Positions 31,920 through 40,820 of a stretch of 64,000 nucleotides of DNA are shown here, piece after piece. The DNA lies in NCBI RefSeq assembly GCF_016921115.1, contig NZ_JAFFZS010000006.1:1-64000 (forward strand), written 5' to 3'. Below the pieces are notes generated by a model, which worked only from the letters and a program-made list of their open reading frames with translations, did not search any database and was not told the DNA's origin. A program made the position numbers and the translations under genes. How positions within the stretch are numbered: position 1 is the stretch's first letter; each line of letters starts with the position of its first letter. Source of the DNA: Streptomyces actuosus (GTDB lineage: Bacteria > Actinomycetota > Actinomycetes > Streptomycetales > Streptomycetaceae).

Positions 31920-33130
31920 GCGGACTCCCCTCCGACGGGCAGGCGGGCGACCACGCGGAACCCGCCGCCGGGCCGCGGCCCCGCATCGAGGCTGCCACCC
32001 AGCAGGAGCGCCCGCTCGCGCATGCCGACGATGCCGTGCCCCGCCCCGACGCCGTGGCCGCCGCCCGGCACCGACGGCGCGGCGGAGCCCCGGCCGTCGT
32101 CGACGATCTCGACGGTGACGTCGCCGTTGCCGTCGCTGCGGACGTGCACCTGCGTGCGTGCCCGCGGTCCGCAGTGCTTGAGCACGTTGGTGAGCGCCTC
32201 CTGGACGATGCGGTACACCGACAACTCCACCCGTGCCGGAAGGGGGACGCGGCTGTCACCGCCGAGCGACACGTCCAGGCCCGCCTCCCGCATCTGCTCG
32301 ACGAGCGCCGGAAGATCCGTCAGAGCGGGCTGCGGGCCCAGTCCGCCGTGCTCGCCGTCGGGGCGCAGCACGCCCAGCAGGTGCCGGAGTTCGTCCAGGG
32401 CCTGGCGGCCCGCCTCCTCCACGGCCACCATCGCCTGCAGCGCGCTCTCCGGGTCGTCGGCTGCCACCATCCGTGCCGCACCGGCCTGCACGGTCATCAT
32501 GCTCACCCGGTGGGCGACCACGTCGTGCAGTTCGCGGGCGATGTGGGTGCGCTCCTCGGCGACGATCCGGTTGGCCTCGGCCGCCTGCTCCCGGCGGAGC
32601 TGCGCCGCCCGCTCCCCACGCAGCCGCAGTCGCCGGCCGGTGTACCAGGCCCCGAACAGGACCACGGCGCCGAAAGTGATCTCGCCCACGGGCAGGGCGT
32701 CGATGAGCCCGTCGGCGGTGACCACGGCGAGTGCCGCGGCGAGGCCGAGGCCGGCCCGCTTGTCGTGCGCGGCGTAGCGGCCCGCGCTGTAGAGGGCGAC
32801 GATCGTGATGCCCCCCAGGTCGGAGTAGCCGCTGCCGAGGGTGAGGGCCCAGCCCGTCACCGCCGTTCCCAGCACGGCGACGGGAGCGGTCCGGCGCCAC
32901 CGGAGCGCGGTGCCGGCCACCGCGAAGACCAGCAGGGCGGCGGGGGCGACGGCGCCGACGGCGCGGACGGCGATCGCGTCGCCGGGCGCGTCGTGGACGA
33001 GCGTCGTCGTGAGGGTCACGAAGACGGCGAGTACGGCGTCCGCGACGCGTGGCCAGCGCGCGAACGGGCCGCGGAACCTCCGCCGGGCACGGCCGGGCGG
33101 CGTGTCGGAGGGCAGCGCCGTGCGGTTCAT
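31916..33130 (-). CDS. Two-component sensor histidine kinase (HisKA_3 type)
   Basis: The product has 404 residues from the ATG at 33130, with GGAG upstream. Four to five membrane helices occupy residues 30-165. The dimerisation domain follows with His202 in ERTHIARELHDVVAHRVSMM, the phosphorylated residue. The ATPase domain has the N-box VQEALTNVLKH and the G-box DDGRGSA and GHGIVGMRERALLLGGSL. The extracellular loops are very short, so it probably senses a membrane-related signal or one within the bilayer, as in DesK- or LiaS-like kinases. It pairs with the response regulator at 31242. Confidence 0.95.
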   Translation of the reverse strand: MNRTALPSDTPPGRARRRFRGPFARWPRVADAVLAVFVTLTTTLVHDAPGDAIAVRAVGAVAPAALLVFAVAGTALRWRRTAPVAVLGTAVTGWALTLGSGYSDLGGITIVALYSAGRYAAHDKRAGLGLAAALAVVTADGLIDALPVGEITFGAVVLFGAWYTGRRLRLRGERAAQLRREQAAEANRIVAEERTHIARELHDVVAHRVSMMTVQAGAARMVAADDPESALQAMVAVEEAGRQALDELRHLLGVLRPDGEHGGLGPQPALTDLPALVEQMREAGLDVSLGGDSRVPLPARVELSVYRIVQEALTNVLKHCGPRARTQVHVRSDGNGDVTVEIVDDGRGSAAPSVPGGGHGVGAGHGIVGMRERALLLGGSLDAGPRPGGGFRVVARLPVGGESA

Positions 33131-33467
33131 CTTCGCTCCAGGAAGGGCGTCCACGGCCCCGGCTCGGATCGTCGGGATGTGCGGGGCGAGCCATTGTAGG
33201 GACGGGCCGAGCGCCCGGTCACCCGTCGGCGGGGGGAGACCGGGCTCCGTCCGGAGGGGGAGGCGGCGCGTGCCTCCTCCCGTCCCGGGGGTGACGGACG
33301 ACCCCCTCCGGCGGCGGGAGACCCCGGCGGTGCCGGGCCCGCACGATGAGACCCCTCGTTCCTTCCGCCGCCGTGCCCGTGACGCCCGGCGGCCGTCGCC
33401 CGTACCAGGGCCGTCCCGGCGGGTCGGACCTGCCCGGCGGCACACCTCTGACGGGAGCCCCTTGTCC

Positions 33468-35672
33468 ATGAACCGATTCACCCGGCGTGTCGGCGATGCG
33501 AGCGCCCGCCGGCCATGGGTCACGATCGCCTCCTGGGCGGTCGCCCTCCTGTGCCTGCTGTCCCTGGCCGCCACGGCCGGCGGCACGTTCGCCGACGACC
33601 TCGTGGCGCCCGGCAGCCAGAGCCAGGAGGCGATGGAGCTGCTGGAGGAGCGCTTCCCCGAGGAGTCGGGCGGCACGGCCATGGCCGTGTTCGCCGCGCC
33701 CGAGGGGCAGCGTCTGGACCGCCACCGTCCCGCGGTCGACGCGGCGGTCGCCCGCATCGCGGGCGTGGCCCATGTCGCCTCGGTAGCGGGTCCGTTCACC
33801 GCGGGGACGGTGTCGCCCGACGGGCGCGTCGGCTTCGCGGCGATCACGTTCGACGTGGCCGCGACGGACCTGGATCCCGGGCAGCTGAGGGCGGTGACCG
33901 ACGCGATCGGGCCGGTGCGCGGGGACGGGGTCGTCGCGGAGCTGGGCGGCGACGCCGTCTTCATCAACGCCGAGACGGAGACCTCGGGCGCGGAGGCGGC
34001 CGGGCTGCTGGTGGCGCTGGTGGTGCTGGTCGTGGCGTTCGGCACGGTCGTGGCCGCCCTGGTGCCGATCGCGCTCGCCCTGGTGGCCGTCGCCGCCGGT
34101 CTGGGGGCCGTCACCCTGCTCGCCGGGGTGCTGGAGGTCTCCCCCGTCGCCCCGACGATCGGCGCGATGATCGGGCTGGGGGTCGGTGTCGACTACGCCC
34201 TGTTCATCACGGTCCGCTACCGCGAGAACCGTGCCGCGGGACAGGACAACGCCACCGCGCTGTCGGACGCCATGGGTTCGTCGGGCGCGGCCGTCGTGTT
34301 CGCGGGCGGCACCGTCGTGGTGACGACGGGCGCGCTCGCCCTGACGGGTCTGGGATTTCTGACCTCGATCGGGGTCAGCACCGCCCTGGTCGTCCTGCTC
34401 GCCGTGGGATCCGCGCTCACGTTGCTGCCGGCACTGCTGTCGCTGCTGGGCGACCGCGTCGACCGCGGGCGGCTGGGCCGCAGGCGCCCGGCGAAGCGGG
34501 CCGAGGACACCGCCTGGTGGCGCTTCGCCCACCGGGTGTCGAGCCGGCCCCTGCGTCACCTGGCCGTCGGCGCGGCGGTGCTGTGCGCGCTGGGCGCGCC
34601 CGCGCTGGGCATGCAGACCGGTTTTCCGGACGCCGGCGACGACTCGCCGCGCACCACGCACCGCCGCGCCTACGACCTGCTCACGGAGGGCTTCGGCCCG
34701 GGTATCAACGCCCCGCTGGTCATCGTCGCCGACCTGCGCGCCCCGGGGGTGGACGCCCGGACTGTTCCGGCACTGGCCCAGCGCATCGCCGCGGACCCCG
34801 GCATCGCGTCGGTCGGCGCGCCCCGGACCTCCCCCGGCGGGGACACGGTCGTCCTGCCCGCGCTTCCCACCACGGCGCCCGCGGACGCCGCGACGTCGGC
34901 GACCCTCGCCCGCGTCCGCGCCCTCGTCCCCGGCAACGTCGCGGTGTCGGGGCTGACCGCCATGACCGACGACCTCACCGAGCAGCTCGCCGACACCCTT
35001 CCGGTCCTCGTCGCCGCGGTCGTGGGTGCGTCGTTCCTGCTGCTGATGCTGGTGTTCCGTTCCGTCGTCATACCGCTGAAGGCGGCCGTGATGAACCTGC
35101 TGTCGATCGGCGGCGCGTACGGCGTGGTGGTCGCGGTGTTCCAGTGGGGCTGGCTCGGTTCCCTGCTGCATCTGGAGGGCACGCTCCGGATCGCCTCGCC
35201 GCTGCCGACGGTCTTCTTCGCGGTCCTGTTCGGCCTGTCGATGGACTACGAGGTGTTCCTCCTCTCGCGCATCCGCGAGGAGTACGACGCCTCGGGGAAC
35301 AACGCGGAGTCGGTGGCGCGCGGCATGGCGGCCACCGGCCGGGTGATCACCTCGGCCGCTCTGATCATGACCGCCGTGTTCGGGAGCTTCGTGGCCAGTC
35401 CGTCGCCGCTGGTGAAGATGATGGGCCTGGGTCTGACGACCGCGGTCGTGCTCGACGCGACGATCGTCCGGATGGTGGTGGTGCCCGCGGTCATGGCCCT
35501 GATGGGGCGCGCGAACTGGTGGTTGCCGCGCCTGCTGGAGCGGCGGCTCCCCCGCGTCGGCGCGCACGGGGCGCCCGCCCCCGAGCGGCCGGGGAGCGGC
35601 ACGCCGGCCGCCACGCCAGCCGACGGAGCGGATGGAGCGGATGGAGCGGATCTTCACCGCCTCCCCGGGTGA
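33468..35672 (+). CDS. MMPL-family membrane exporter
   Basis: The product has 734 residues from the ATG at 33468; a TTG at 33462 is closer to the GGGAG site and is possible. It has the RND/MMPL layout of two halves. Each has one helix, a large extracytoplasmic domain (about 40-165 and 390-500) and then five to six helices. Conserved blocks are IGLGVGVDYALFITVRYREN in the first half and FGLSMDYEVFLLSRIREEYD in the second, the latter with the proton-relay Asp-Tyr pair. MMPL proteins export lipids, siderophores or antibiotics. The C-terminus ends in a 9-bp DNA repeat coding for GAD three times. The divergent two-component system may control it. Confidence 0.92.
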   Translation: MNRFTRRVGDASARRPWVTIASWAVALLCLLSLAATAGGTFADDLVAPGSQSQEAMELLEERFPEESGGTAMAVFAAPEGQRLDRHRPAVDAAVARIAGVAHVASVAGPFTAGTVSPDGRVGFAAITFDVAATDLDPGQLRAVTDAIGPVRGDGVVAELGGDAVFINAETETSGAEAAGLLVALVVLVVAFGTVVAALVPIALALVAVAAGLGAVTLLAGVLEVSPVAPTIGAMIGLGVGVDYALFITVRYRENRAAGQDNATALSDAMGSSGAAVVFAGGTVVVTTGALALTGLGFLTSIGVSTALVVLLAVGSALTLLPALLSLLGDRVDRGRLGRRRPAKRAEDTAWWRFAHRVSSRPLRHLAVGAAVLCALGAPALGMQTGFPDAGDDSPRTTHRRAYDLLTEGFGPGINAPLVIVADLRAPGVDARTVPALAQRIAADPGIASVGAPRTSPGGDTVVLPALPTTAPADAATSATLARVRALVPGNVAVSGLTAMTDDLTEQLADTLPVLVAAVVGASFLLLMLVFRSVVIPLKAAVMNLLSIGGAYGVVVAVFQWGWLGSLLHLEGTLRIASPLPTVFFAVLFGLSMDYEVFLLSRIREEYDASGNNAESVARGMAATGRVITSAALIMTAVFGSFVASPSPLVKMMGLGLTTAVVLDATIVRMVVVPAVMALMGRANWWLPRLLERRLPRVGAHGAPAPERPGSGTPAATPADGADGADGADLHRLPG

Positions 35673-36444
35673 CGGACCGGCCAGTGCCGGGGCAGGCAAC
35701 GATCGCCCGTTGAGGAGCGGCGTCCGGTGCGTGCTCCCGGCATGCCGGCCGGAAGTCCTCGTACTGGGCGTACTCGGGCTTCCGGCCGGTGCGGCGGGTG
35801 GGGGCACCGCCCCCGCCCCTCGGGGCAGCGGGGGAGCGTGCCGGGCGTCGCGACGGGGCGAACGTTGCCTGTTGTGACACTAGGCTCCCCGGGTCCTCCA
35901 GGGCCGGGTCCTCCAGGGCCGGGTCCTCCAGGGCCGGGTCGGCGGGGTGCGGACGGCAACGGGGCACCGCCTGCCCGTCCACACCCCGGCGTCGTTTGCG
36001 CACCCGCCTCCTCAGCCCTGCCCCGCCCTCCCGGCACCGCGCACCGGCACCCGGCGCCCCGCTTCTCCGACGCCCCTCCGGTCCTCCCGCACCCCCGCCC
36101 GCCGCATCGCCGCCCGGCCCGCCGTGCCCGGCAGTGACGGAAACAGCCGCCGCGACGCAGAGCGGAGTGAGGGTGGGTCCTCCGGAGCAGGGGACGTCAC
36201 ACGCGGTGCCCGGCCGGTACGGATTCGGTGGAGATTTCGGTGCAGGCCTCCGCCCCGAAACTTACGGAACCGTCGGTTTTCTGTCCGACCCTTCCTCATG
36301 TGTGTGCATTTTCCCCCACTGAGCAGCGCGGCTGTGCGCGTCGGCGGCCGTCGCCACCCCCTCCCGGCCGCCGGCCGGGTGGGGTAGCTTTCACGGCGCC
36401 GTGCGGAGCACCGCGTGGGGGACGGACCTCGGGAGGGAGTGGGT
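35673..36444. other. Long gene-free region with a 15-bp tandem repeat
   Basis: About 770 bp with no supported gene. It contains the tandem repeat at 35891-35940 described separately. Composition is as GC-rich as the surroundings, and open frames are long on several strands simply because stops are rare; none has a ribosome binding site with a recognisable product. The acyl-CoA ligase promoter should lie in its last 150 bp. Confidence 0.5.
35891..35940. repeat. 15-bp tandem repeat, three and a third copies
   Basis: The unit GGGTCCTCCAGGGCC is repeated three times without change, followed by GGGTC. The unit length is a multiple of three and copies are identical, which suggests recent slippage expansion. 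Confidence 0.9.
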
Positions 36445-38271
36445 TTGCGCGAGTACACCAACCCCCCGTCGGCGTCGGAACCGCCGGTGGGCGGTCTGGC
36501 CGATGTCGTCTTCCGGCATGCCGAGACCGATCCGCGGCATGTGGTCCTCGGTCGCAAGGACGCCGAGGGTCACTGGCGGGACGTGACCGCCGTCGAGTTC
36601 CGCGACGAGGTGCTCGCCCTGGCCAAGGGACTGCTGGCGAGTGGCATCAGGTTCGGCGACCGTGTCGCGCTGATGTCCCGCACCCGCTACGAGTGGACCC
36701 TGTTCGACTTCGCGCTGTGGACCATCGGCGCCCAGGTGGTGCCGGTCTACCCGACGTCGTCGGCCGAGCAGTGCTTCTGGATGCTGTACGACGCCGAGGT
36801 CGTCGCGGCGATCGTGGAGCACGAGGACCACGCGATGACCATCGCCACGGTCATCGACCGGCTGCCGCAGCTGCGCCGGCTGTGGCAGGTGGACTCGGGT
36901 GCCCTTCAGGAGCTGTACGACGCGGGTGCCCACCTCGACGACGACGTCGTGCACCGGCACCGCGAGGCGGTCACCCCGGACACCGTCGCGACGATCATCT
37001 ACACCTCGGGCACCACCGGCCGGCCCAAGGGCTGCGTCCTGTCCCACGGCAACCTCCAGTACGAGGCGGACACCGTCCTGGAGCGCTGGCAACCGCTGTT
37101 CCGCTCCAAGCGGGGCGGGGACGCCTCGACGCTGCTCTTCCTGCCGCTGGCGCACGTCTTCGGGCGGATGGTGCAGGTCGCCGCCGTCCGCGGCAAGGTC
37201 CGCTTCGGGCACCAGCCGCAGATGAACGCCGAGGCACTGCTGCCCGACCTCGCCTCGTTCCGGCCGACGTTCGTCCTGGCCGTGCCGTACATCTTCGAGA
37301 AGGTGTTCAACGCCGCCCGCCGCAAGGCCGAGCGGGAGGGCAGGTCCGGGCCGTTCGAGAAGGCGGTCGAGGTGGCGGTGCAGTACGCCGACGCGCTGGA
37401 GGCCAAGGCCTGGGGCATCGGGCCGGGGCCGTCGGCGGGGCTGCGGATGCAGCACCAGTTCTTCGACAAGCTGGTGTACTCCAAGGTGCGCGCGGCCATG
37501 GGCGGCCGGATCAGCAACGCCATGTCCGGCGGTTCGGCGATGGACCGGAGGCTGGGCCTGTTCTTCGCCGGCGCGGGCGTGCAGATCTACGAGGGGTACG
37601 GACTGACCGAGACGACCGCGGCGGCCACCGCCAACCCGCCCGAGCGCACCCGCTACGGCACCGTCGGGCAGCCGATCCCCGGCGTCACCGTGTACATCGC
37701 CGACGACGGCGAGGTCTGGCTGCGCGGCGACAACGTCTTCCAGGGCTATCTGAACAACCCCAAGGCAACCGACGAGACCCTGCACGACGGCTGGCTGGCC
37801 ACAGGCGACCTCGGGGCCCTCGACGAGGACGGCTACCTCACCATCACCGGCCGCAAGAAGGAGATCCTCGTCACCTCCGGCGGCAAGAGCGTCTCGCCGG
37901 GCGTGCTGGAGGAGCGGGTGCGCGACCATCCGCTGGTCAACCAGTGCATCGTCGTCGGCAACGACCGCCCCTTCGTCGCCGCGCTGATCACCCTCGACCC
38001 GGAAGCCGTCGAGCACTGGCTGCAGATGCGCGGCAAGCCCCGGATGCCGGCGCCGGATCTGGTGCGCGACCCGGACCTGGAGGCGGAGGTGCGGCGCGCG
38101 GTGGTGGCCGCGAACACCCTGGTCAGCAAGGCCGAGTCGATCCGTACCTTCCGCATCCTCGCCCAGCCGTTCACCGAGGAGCACGGACTGCTCACCCCTT
38201 CGCTGAAGCTGAAGCGCAGGGCGATCGAGAAGACGTACGCACGCGAGGTCGAGGCCCTGTACCGGGCGTGA
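36445..38271 (+). CDS. Long-chain acyl-CoA synthetase (AMP-dependent ligase)
   Basis: The product has 608 residues if it starts at the TTG at 36445 (beginning LREYTNPPSAS), which has GGGAG five bases upstream; in-frame starts at 36415 and 36439 are less well placed. ANL-superfamily motifs are clear: the phosphate-binding TIIYTSGTTGRPKGC, the adenine-binding YEGYGLTETTAA, the TGD motif in GWLATGDLGALDEDGYLTI, and KKEILVTSGGKSVSPG before the C-terminal lid. It activates fatty acids to acyl-CoA with ATP. It is monocistronic. The chain length cannot be read from sequence. Confidence 0.92.
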   Translation: MREYTNPPSASEPPVGGLADVVFRHAETDPRHVVLGRKDAEGHWRDVTAVEFRDEVLALAKGLLASGIRFGDRVALMSRTRYEWTLFDFALWTIGAQVVPVYPTSSAEQCFWMLYDAEVVAAIVEHEDHAMTIATVIDRLPQLRRLWQVDSGALQELYDAGAHLDDDVVHRHREAVTPDTVATIIYTSGTTGRPKGCVLSHGNLQYEADTVLERWQPLFRSKRGGDASTLLFLPLAHVFGRMVQVAAVRGKVRFGHQPQMNAEALLPDLASFRPTFVLAVPYIFEKVFNAARRKAEREGRSGPFEKAVEVAVQYADALEAKAWGIGPGPSAGLRMQHQFFDKLVYSKVRAAMGGRISNAMSGGSAMDRRLGLFFAGAGVQIYEGYGLTETTAAATANPPERTRYGTVGQPIPGVTVYIADDGEVWLRGDNVFQGYLNNPKATDETLHDGWLATGDLGALDEDGYLTITGRKKEILVTSGGKSVSPGVLEERVRDHPLVNQCIVVGNDRPFVAALITLDPEAVEHWLQMRGKPRMPAPDLVRDPDLEAEVRRAVVAANTLVSKAESIRTFRILAQPFTEEHGLLTPSLKLKRRAIEKTYAREVEALYRA

Positions 38272-38370
38272 GGCCGCCGCGGGCGGATTCGGCGATCAGG
38301 AATGCATCACCGTCTGTGATCGTTGACGATGGGAGTACCACCTGTCGGACAAGCGAAGGATCAAGAGCTC

Positions 38371-39207
38371 GTGAGCAGCAACGTCCCCCCGATCATCCTC
38401 AACAACGGCGTCGAGATGCCCCAGCTGGGCTACGGCGTGTGGCAGGTGCCGGACGACGAGGCGGAGCGGGCCGTTGCCACCGCCCTGGAGGCCGGGTACC
38501 GCAGCATCGACACGGCCGCGATCTACGAGAACGAGGGGGGCACCGGCAAGGCGATCGCCGCCTCCGGTCTGCCCCGCGAGGACATCTTCGTCACCACCAA
38601 GCTGTGGAACAGCGACCAGGGGTACGACTCCACCCTGCGCGCGTTCGACACCTCGCTGGCCAAGCTCGGCCTCGACTATGTCGACCTGTACCTGATCCAC
38701 TGGCCGCTGCCGAACCGCGGCACCTACATCGACACGTACAGGGCGTTCGAGAAGCTGTACGCGGACGGCCGCATCCGCGCGATCGGCGTCTCCAACTTCC
38801 TGCCGGAGCACCTGGAGCGGCTCATCGGCGAGACCTCCGTCGTCCCGGCGGTCAACCAGATCGAGCTCCACCCCTTCCTCCAGCAGCACGCGGTGCGCGC
38901 CTACCACGCCGAGCAGGGCATCGCCACGGAGGCCTGGTCGCCGCTGGGGCAGGGCAAGAGCCTGCTGGAGGTCCCGGCGATCGTGGCCATCGCGCAGAAG
39001 CACGACCGCACGCCCGCCCAGATCGTGCTGCGCTGGCACCTGCAGATCGGCACCATCGTCATCCCGAAGTCCGTGACGCCGTCCCGGATCGTGGAGAACA
39101 TCAGCGTCTTCGACTTCAGCCTCGACGACGAGGACCTCGCCGCGATCAGCGCGCTGAACGAGGACCGGCGCCTGGGCCCGGACCCGGTCGCCTTCGACCT
39201 GGGCTGA
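38371..39207 (+). CDS. Aldo/keto reductase (2,5-diketo-D-gluconate reductase type)
   Basis: The product has 278 residues from the GTG at 38371. It is a TIM-barrel NADPH-dependent reductase. The catalytic tetrad is complete: Asp47, Tyr52, Lys77 and His110 in SIDTAAIYENE, VTTKLWN and YLIHWPLP. The cofactor-binding IVIPKSVTPSRIVEN is at the C-terminal end. It most resembles AKR5-type enzymes, which reduce sugar ketones and small carbonyls; the physiological substrate is unknown. It follows the acyl-CoA ligase by 100 bp on the same strand but probably has its own promoter. Confidence 0.92.
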   Translation: MSSNVPPIILNNGVEMPQLGYGVWQVPDDEAERAVATALEAGYRSIDTAAIYENEGGTGKAIAASGLPREDIFVTTKLWNSDQGYDSTLRAFDTSLAKLGLDYVDLYLIHWPLPNRGTYIDTYRAFEKLYADGRIRAIGVSNFLPEHLERLIGETSVVPAVNQIELHPFLQQHAVRAYHAEQGIATEAWSPLGQGKSLLEVPAIVAIAQKHDRTPAQIVLRWHLQIGTIVIPKSVTPSRIVENISVFDFSLDDEDLAAISALNEDRRLGPDPVAFDLG

Positions 39208-39333
39208 CGCCCCGCGCGCGCCGTGCGCCGGTTCCCGCCGTCCACGGGGGCCGGCGCACGGCCGCGTGCACCCGCACACCTGTGCACCGCGCCGGACGGG
39301 GAACCTCCGGACCGGCACCTGCGTCCCTCAAGC

Positions 39334-40014
39334 GTGCACACTCGACGACTGACGCTCGCCGCGACCTGCGCCGCGGCGCTGCTCGCCGCCTCCCTCACCG
39401 GCTGCGGCACCTCGGCCTCCGCCGGAGAGGGCGGCGTGAGCGCTGCCGCCCTGCTGGCCAGGACCCGCTCGTGCGACCGCATCTCCCGCGGGACCTACCG
39501 CACCGACGAGGAGAAGCCTCCCTCGGTCGCGGTGTGCGGTGCGAAGGGCGCCGTGTTCTGGACGGCCGACCTGGACGTCGACTGCGACGGGCTGCGCACG
39601 TCGCGGTGCAACGAGCACACCGACCCCTGGTACCAGGACGACACGGCGTTCCACCAGTCCGACGGCCGGCCGCTGCAGGCCGACCGGCTGCCGTACATAG
39701 TGGTGCCGGGCGCGAGCGCCATCTGGGACTACCGTGGTGCGCGTCTGCGGGGCGGCGAGGTGGTCGCCGTCGTCCACGACGGCCGGGTGGAGTACGCCGT
39801 GGTCGGCGACCTCGGCCCCAAGGAGATCATCGGCGAGGCCTCGTACGCCGCCGCCCGGGCGCTGGGCATCGACCCGGACCCGGCCCGGGGCGGCACCGAC
39901 AAGGCGGTCACCTACGTGGTGTTCACGGGCTCACGGGCCACGCCGATCGAGAGCCACGGCGCGGCCCGCGCCGTCGGCGAACGGCTGGCCCGGCAGTTCG
40001 TGGCCGCGGACTGA
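39334..40014 (+). CDS. GH75-like chitosanase, lipoprotein form
   Basis: The product has 226 residues from the GTG at 39334; no strong binding site is visible, so the start is less sure. The signal peptide ends in the lipobox SLTGC (Cys24), implying a membrane-anchored enzyme. The catalytic part resembles GH75 endo-chitosanases: AVFWTADLDVDCDGL with the acidic cluster, DDTAFHQSDGRPLQADRLPY and VEYAVVGDLGPKEIIGEASY with the conserved Asp and Glu. Such enzymes cut chitosan. Anchoring rather than secretion is unusual and would place hydrolysis at the cell surface. It ends 15 bases before the convergent SDR remnant. Confidence 0.8.
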   Translation: MHTRRLTLAATCAAALLAASLTGCGTSASAGEGGVSAAALLARTRSCDRISRGTYRTDEEKPPSVAVCGAKGAVFWTADLDVDCDGLRTSRCNEHTDPWYQDDTAFHQSDGRPLQADRLPYIVVPGASAIWDYRGARLRGGEVVAVVHDGRVEYAVVGDLGPKEIIGEASYAAARALGIDPDPARGGTDKAVTYVVFTGSRATPIESHGAARAVGERLARQFVAAD

Positions 40015-40029
40015 ACCGCGCGCACGTCG

Positions 40030-40733
40030 TCAGGTGGGCTGTCCCAGCGGCCGGACGACGACGGTGTTGACGTCGACCCCGTCGGGCCGGCGGATCGCCC
40101 AGGTGATCGAGTCGGCGATCCGGTCGGCGCTGAGCAGCCGGCCGGGAGGCAGGCTGCCGCCCGCGTCCCAGAACGGCGTCTCCACCCGCCCCGGCGCGAC
40201 GAGTGTCACGCCGATGCCGAATTCCGTGACCTCGCGACGCGTGTTCTCGGCGAGCCCGGTCACCGCCCATTTCGTGGCCCCGTAGATGTTGCCGGGCGTG
40301 TTGACGAACCCGGCGACGCTGCCGATCAGCACGATCCGGCCCCGGGTCTCCTTCAGGGCGTCGACGGACGCCCTGACGAGCAGCGCCGGACCGAGCACGT
40401 CGGGCAGCACCATCTCGCCCCAGCCGGCGGGGTCGCCGGCGGCGACGGAGTCGTGCGTGGCGAACCCCGCGTTGGCGACGACCGTGTCCAGCCGGCCGAA
40501 GGCCTTGAGTGTCCGTTCGACGGCGGCCTGCACGTCGCCGTACTCCGCGGCGCTGCCGACGGCCGTCAGCAACCGTCCGCCGGGTTGCCGAGCCCGTCGG
40601 CGACGTCACGCAACCGCTGCTCACCGCGGCCGGTGACGGTCACCTTCCATCCGTCGTCCAGCAGCCGCCGTGCGACGGCCGCCCCGATGCCGCTGCCACC
40701 GCCGGTGACCAGTGCCACCCGAGAGCCGGACAT
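40030..40733 (-). pseudogene. Short-chain dehydrogenase/reductase gene with a frameshift
   Basis: Reading from the ATG at 40733 gives [20 protein letters not shown], a perfect SDR cofactor site (TGGGSGIG), then stops after about 56 codons near 40565. The continuation in another frame, [20 protein letters not shown], restores the SDR sequence with NAG (VVANAGFATHD), the catalytic Ser (IGSVAGF) and YGATK (Tyr-Lys). One missing base around 40573 explains the break. The rest to 40030 is intact, including APGRVETPFWD. A sequencing error would give the same picture, so it is either a young pseudogene or an assembly artefact. Confidence 0.85.
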
Positions 40734-40820
40734 GTCCGCCCCCTGTGTCGTCCGCTTCCGTTTCCGGCCGGCAGTCGATCACTTGGAGTGCTGTCGAAGT
40801 CAAGGCACCGTCAGGGGAGT

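Noticed and set aside
35491..36003. A possible gene encoding LEDPA repeats across the 15-bp tandem repeat
   Set aside because: No ribosome binding site, and it overlaps the MMPL 3' end on the opposite strand.
36228..40070. A 1280-codon plus-strand frame over the ligase, reductase and chitosanase genes
   Set aside because: Out of frame with three recognisable genes and Arg/Gly/Pro-rich.
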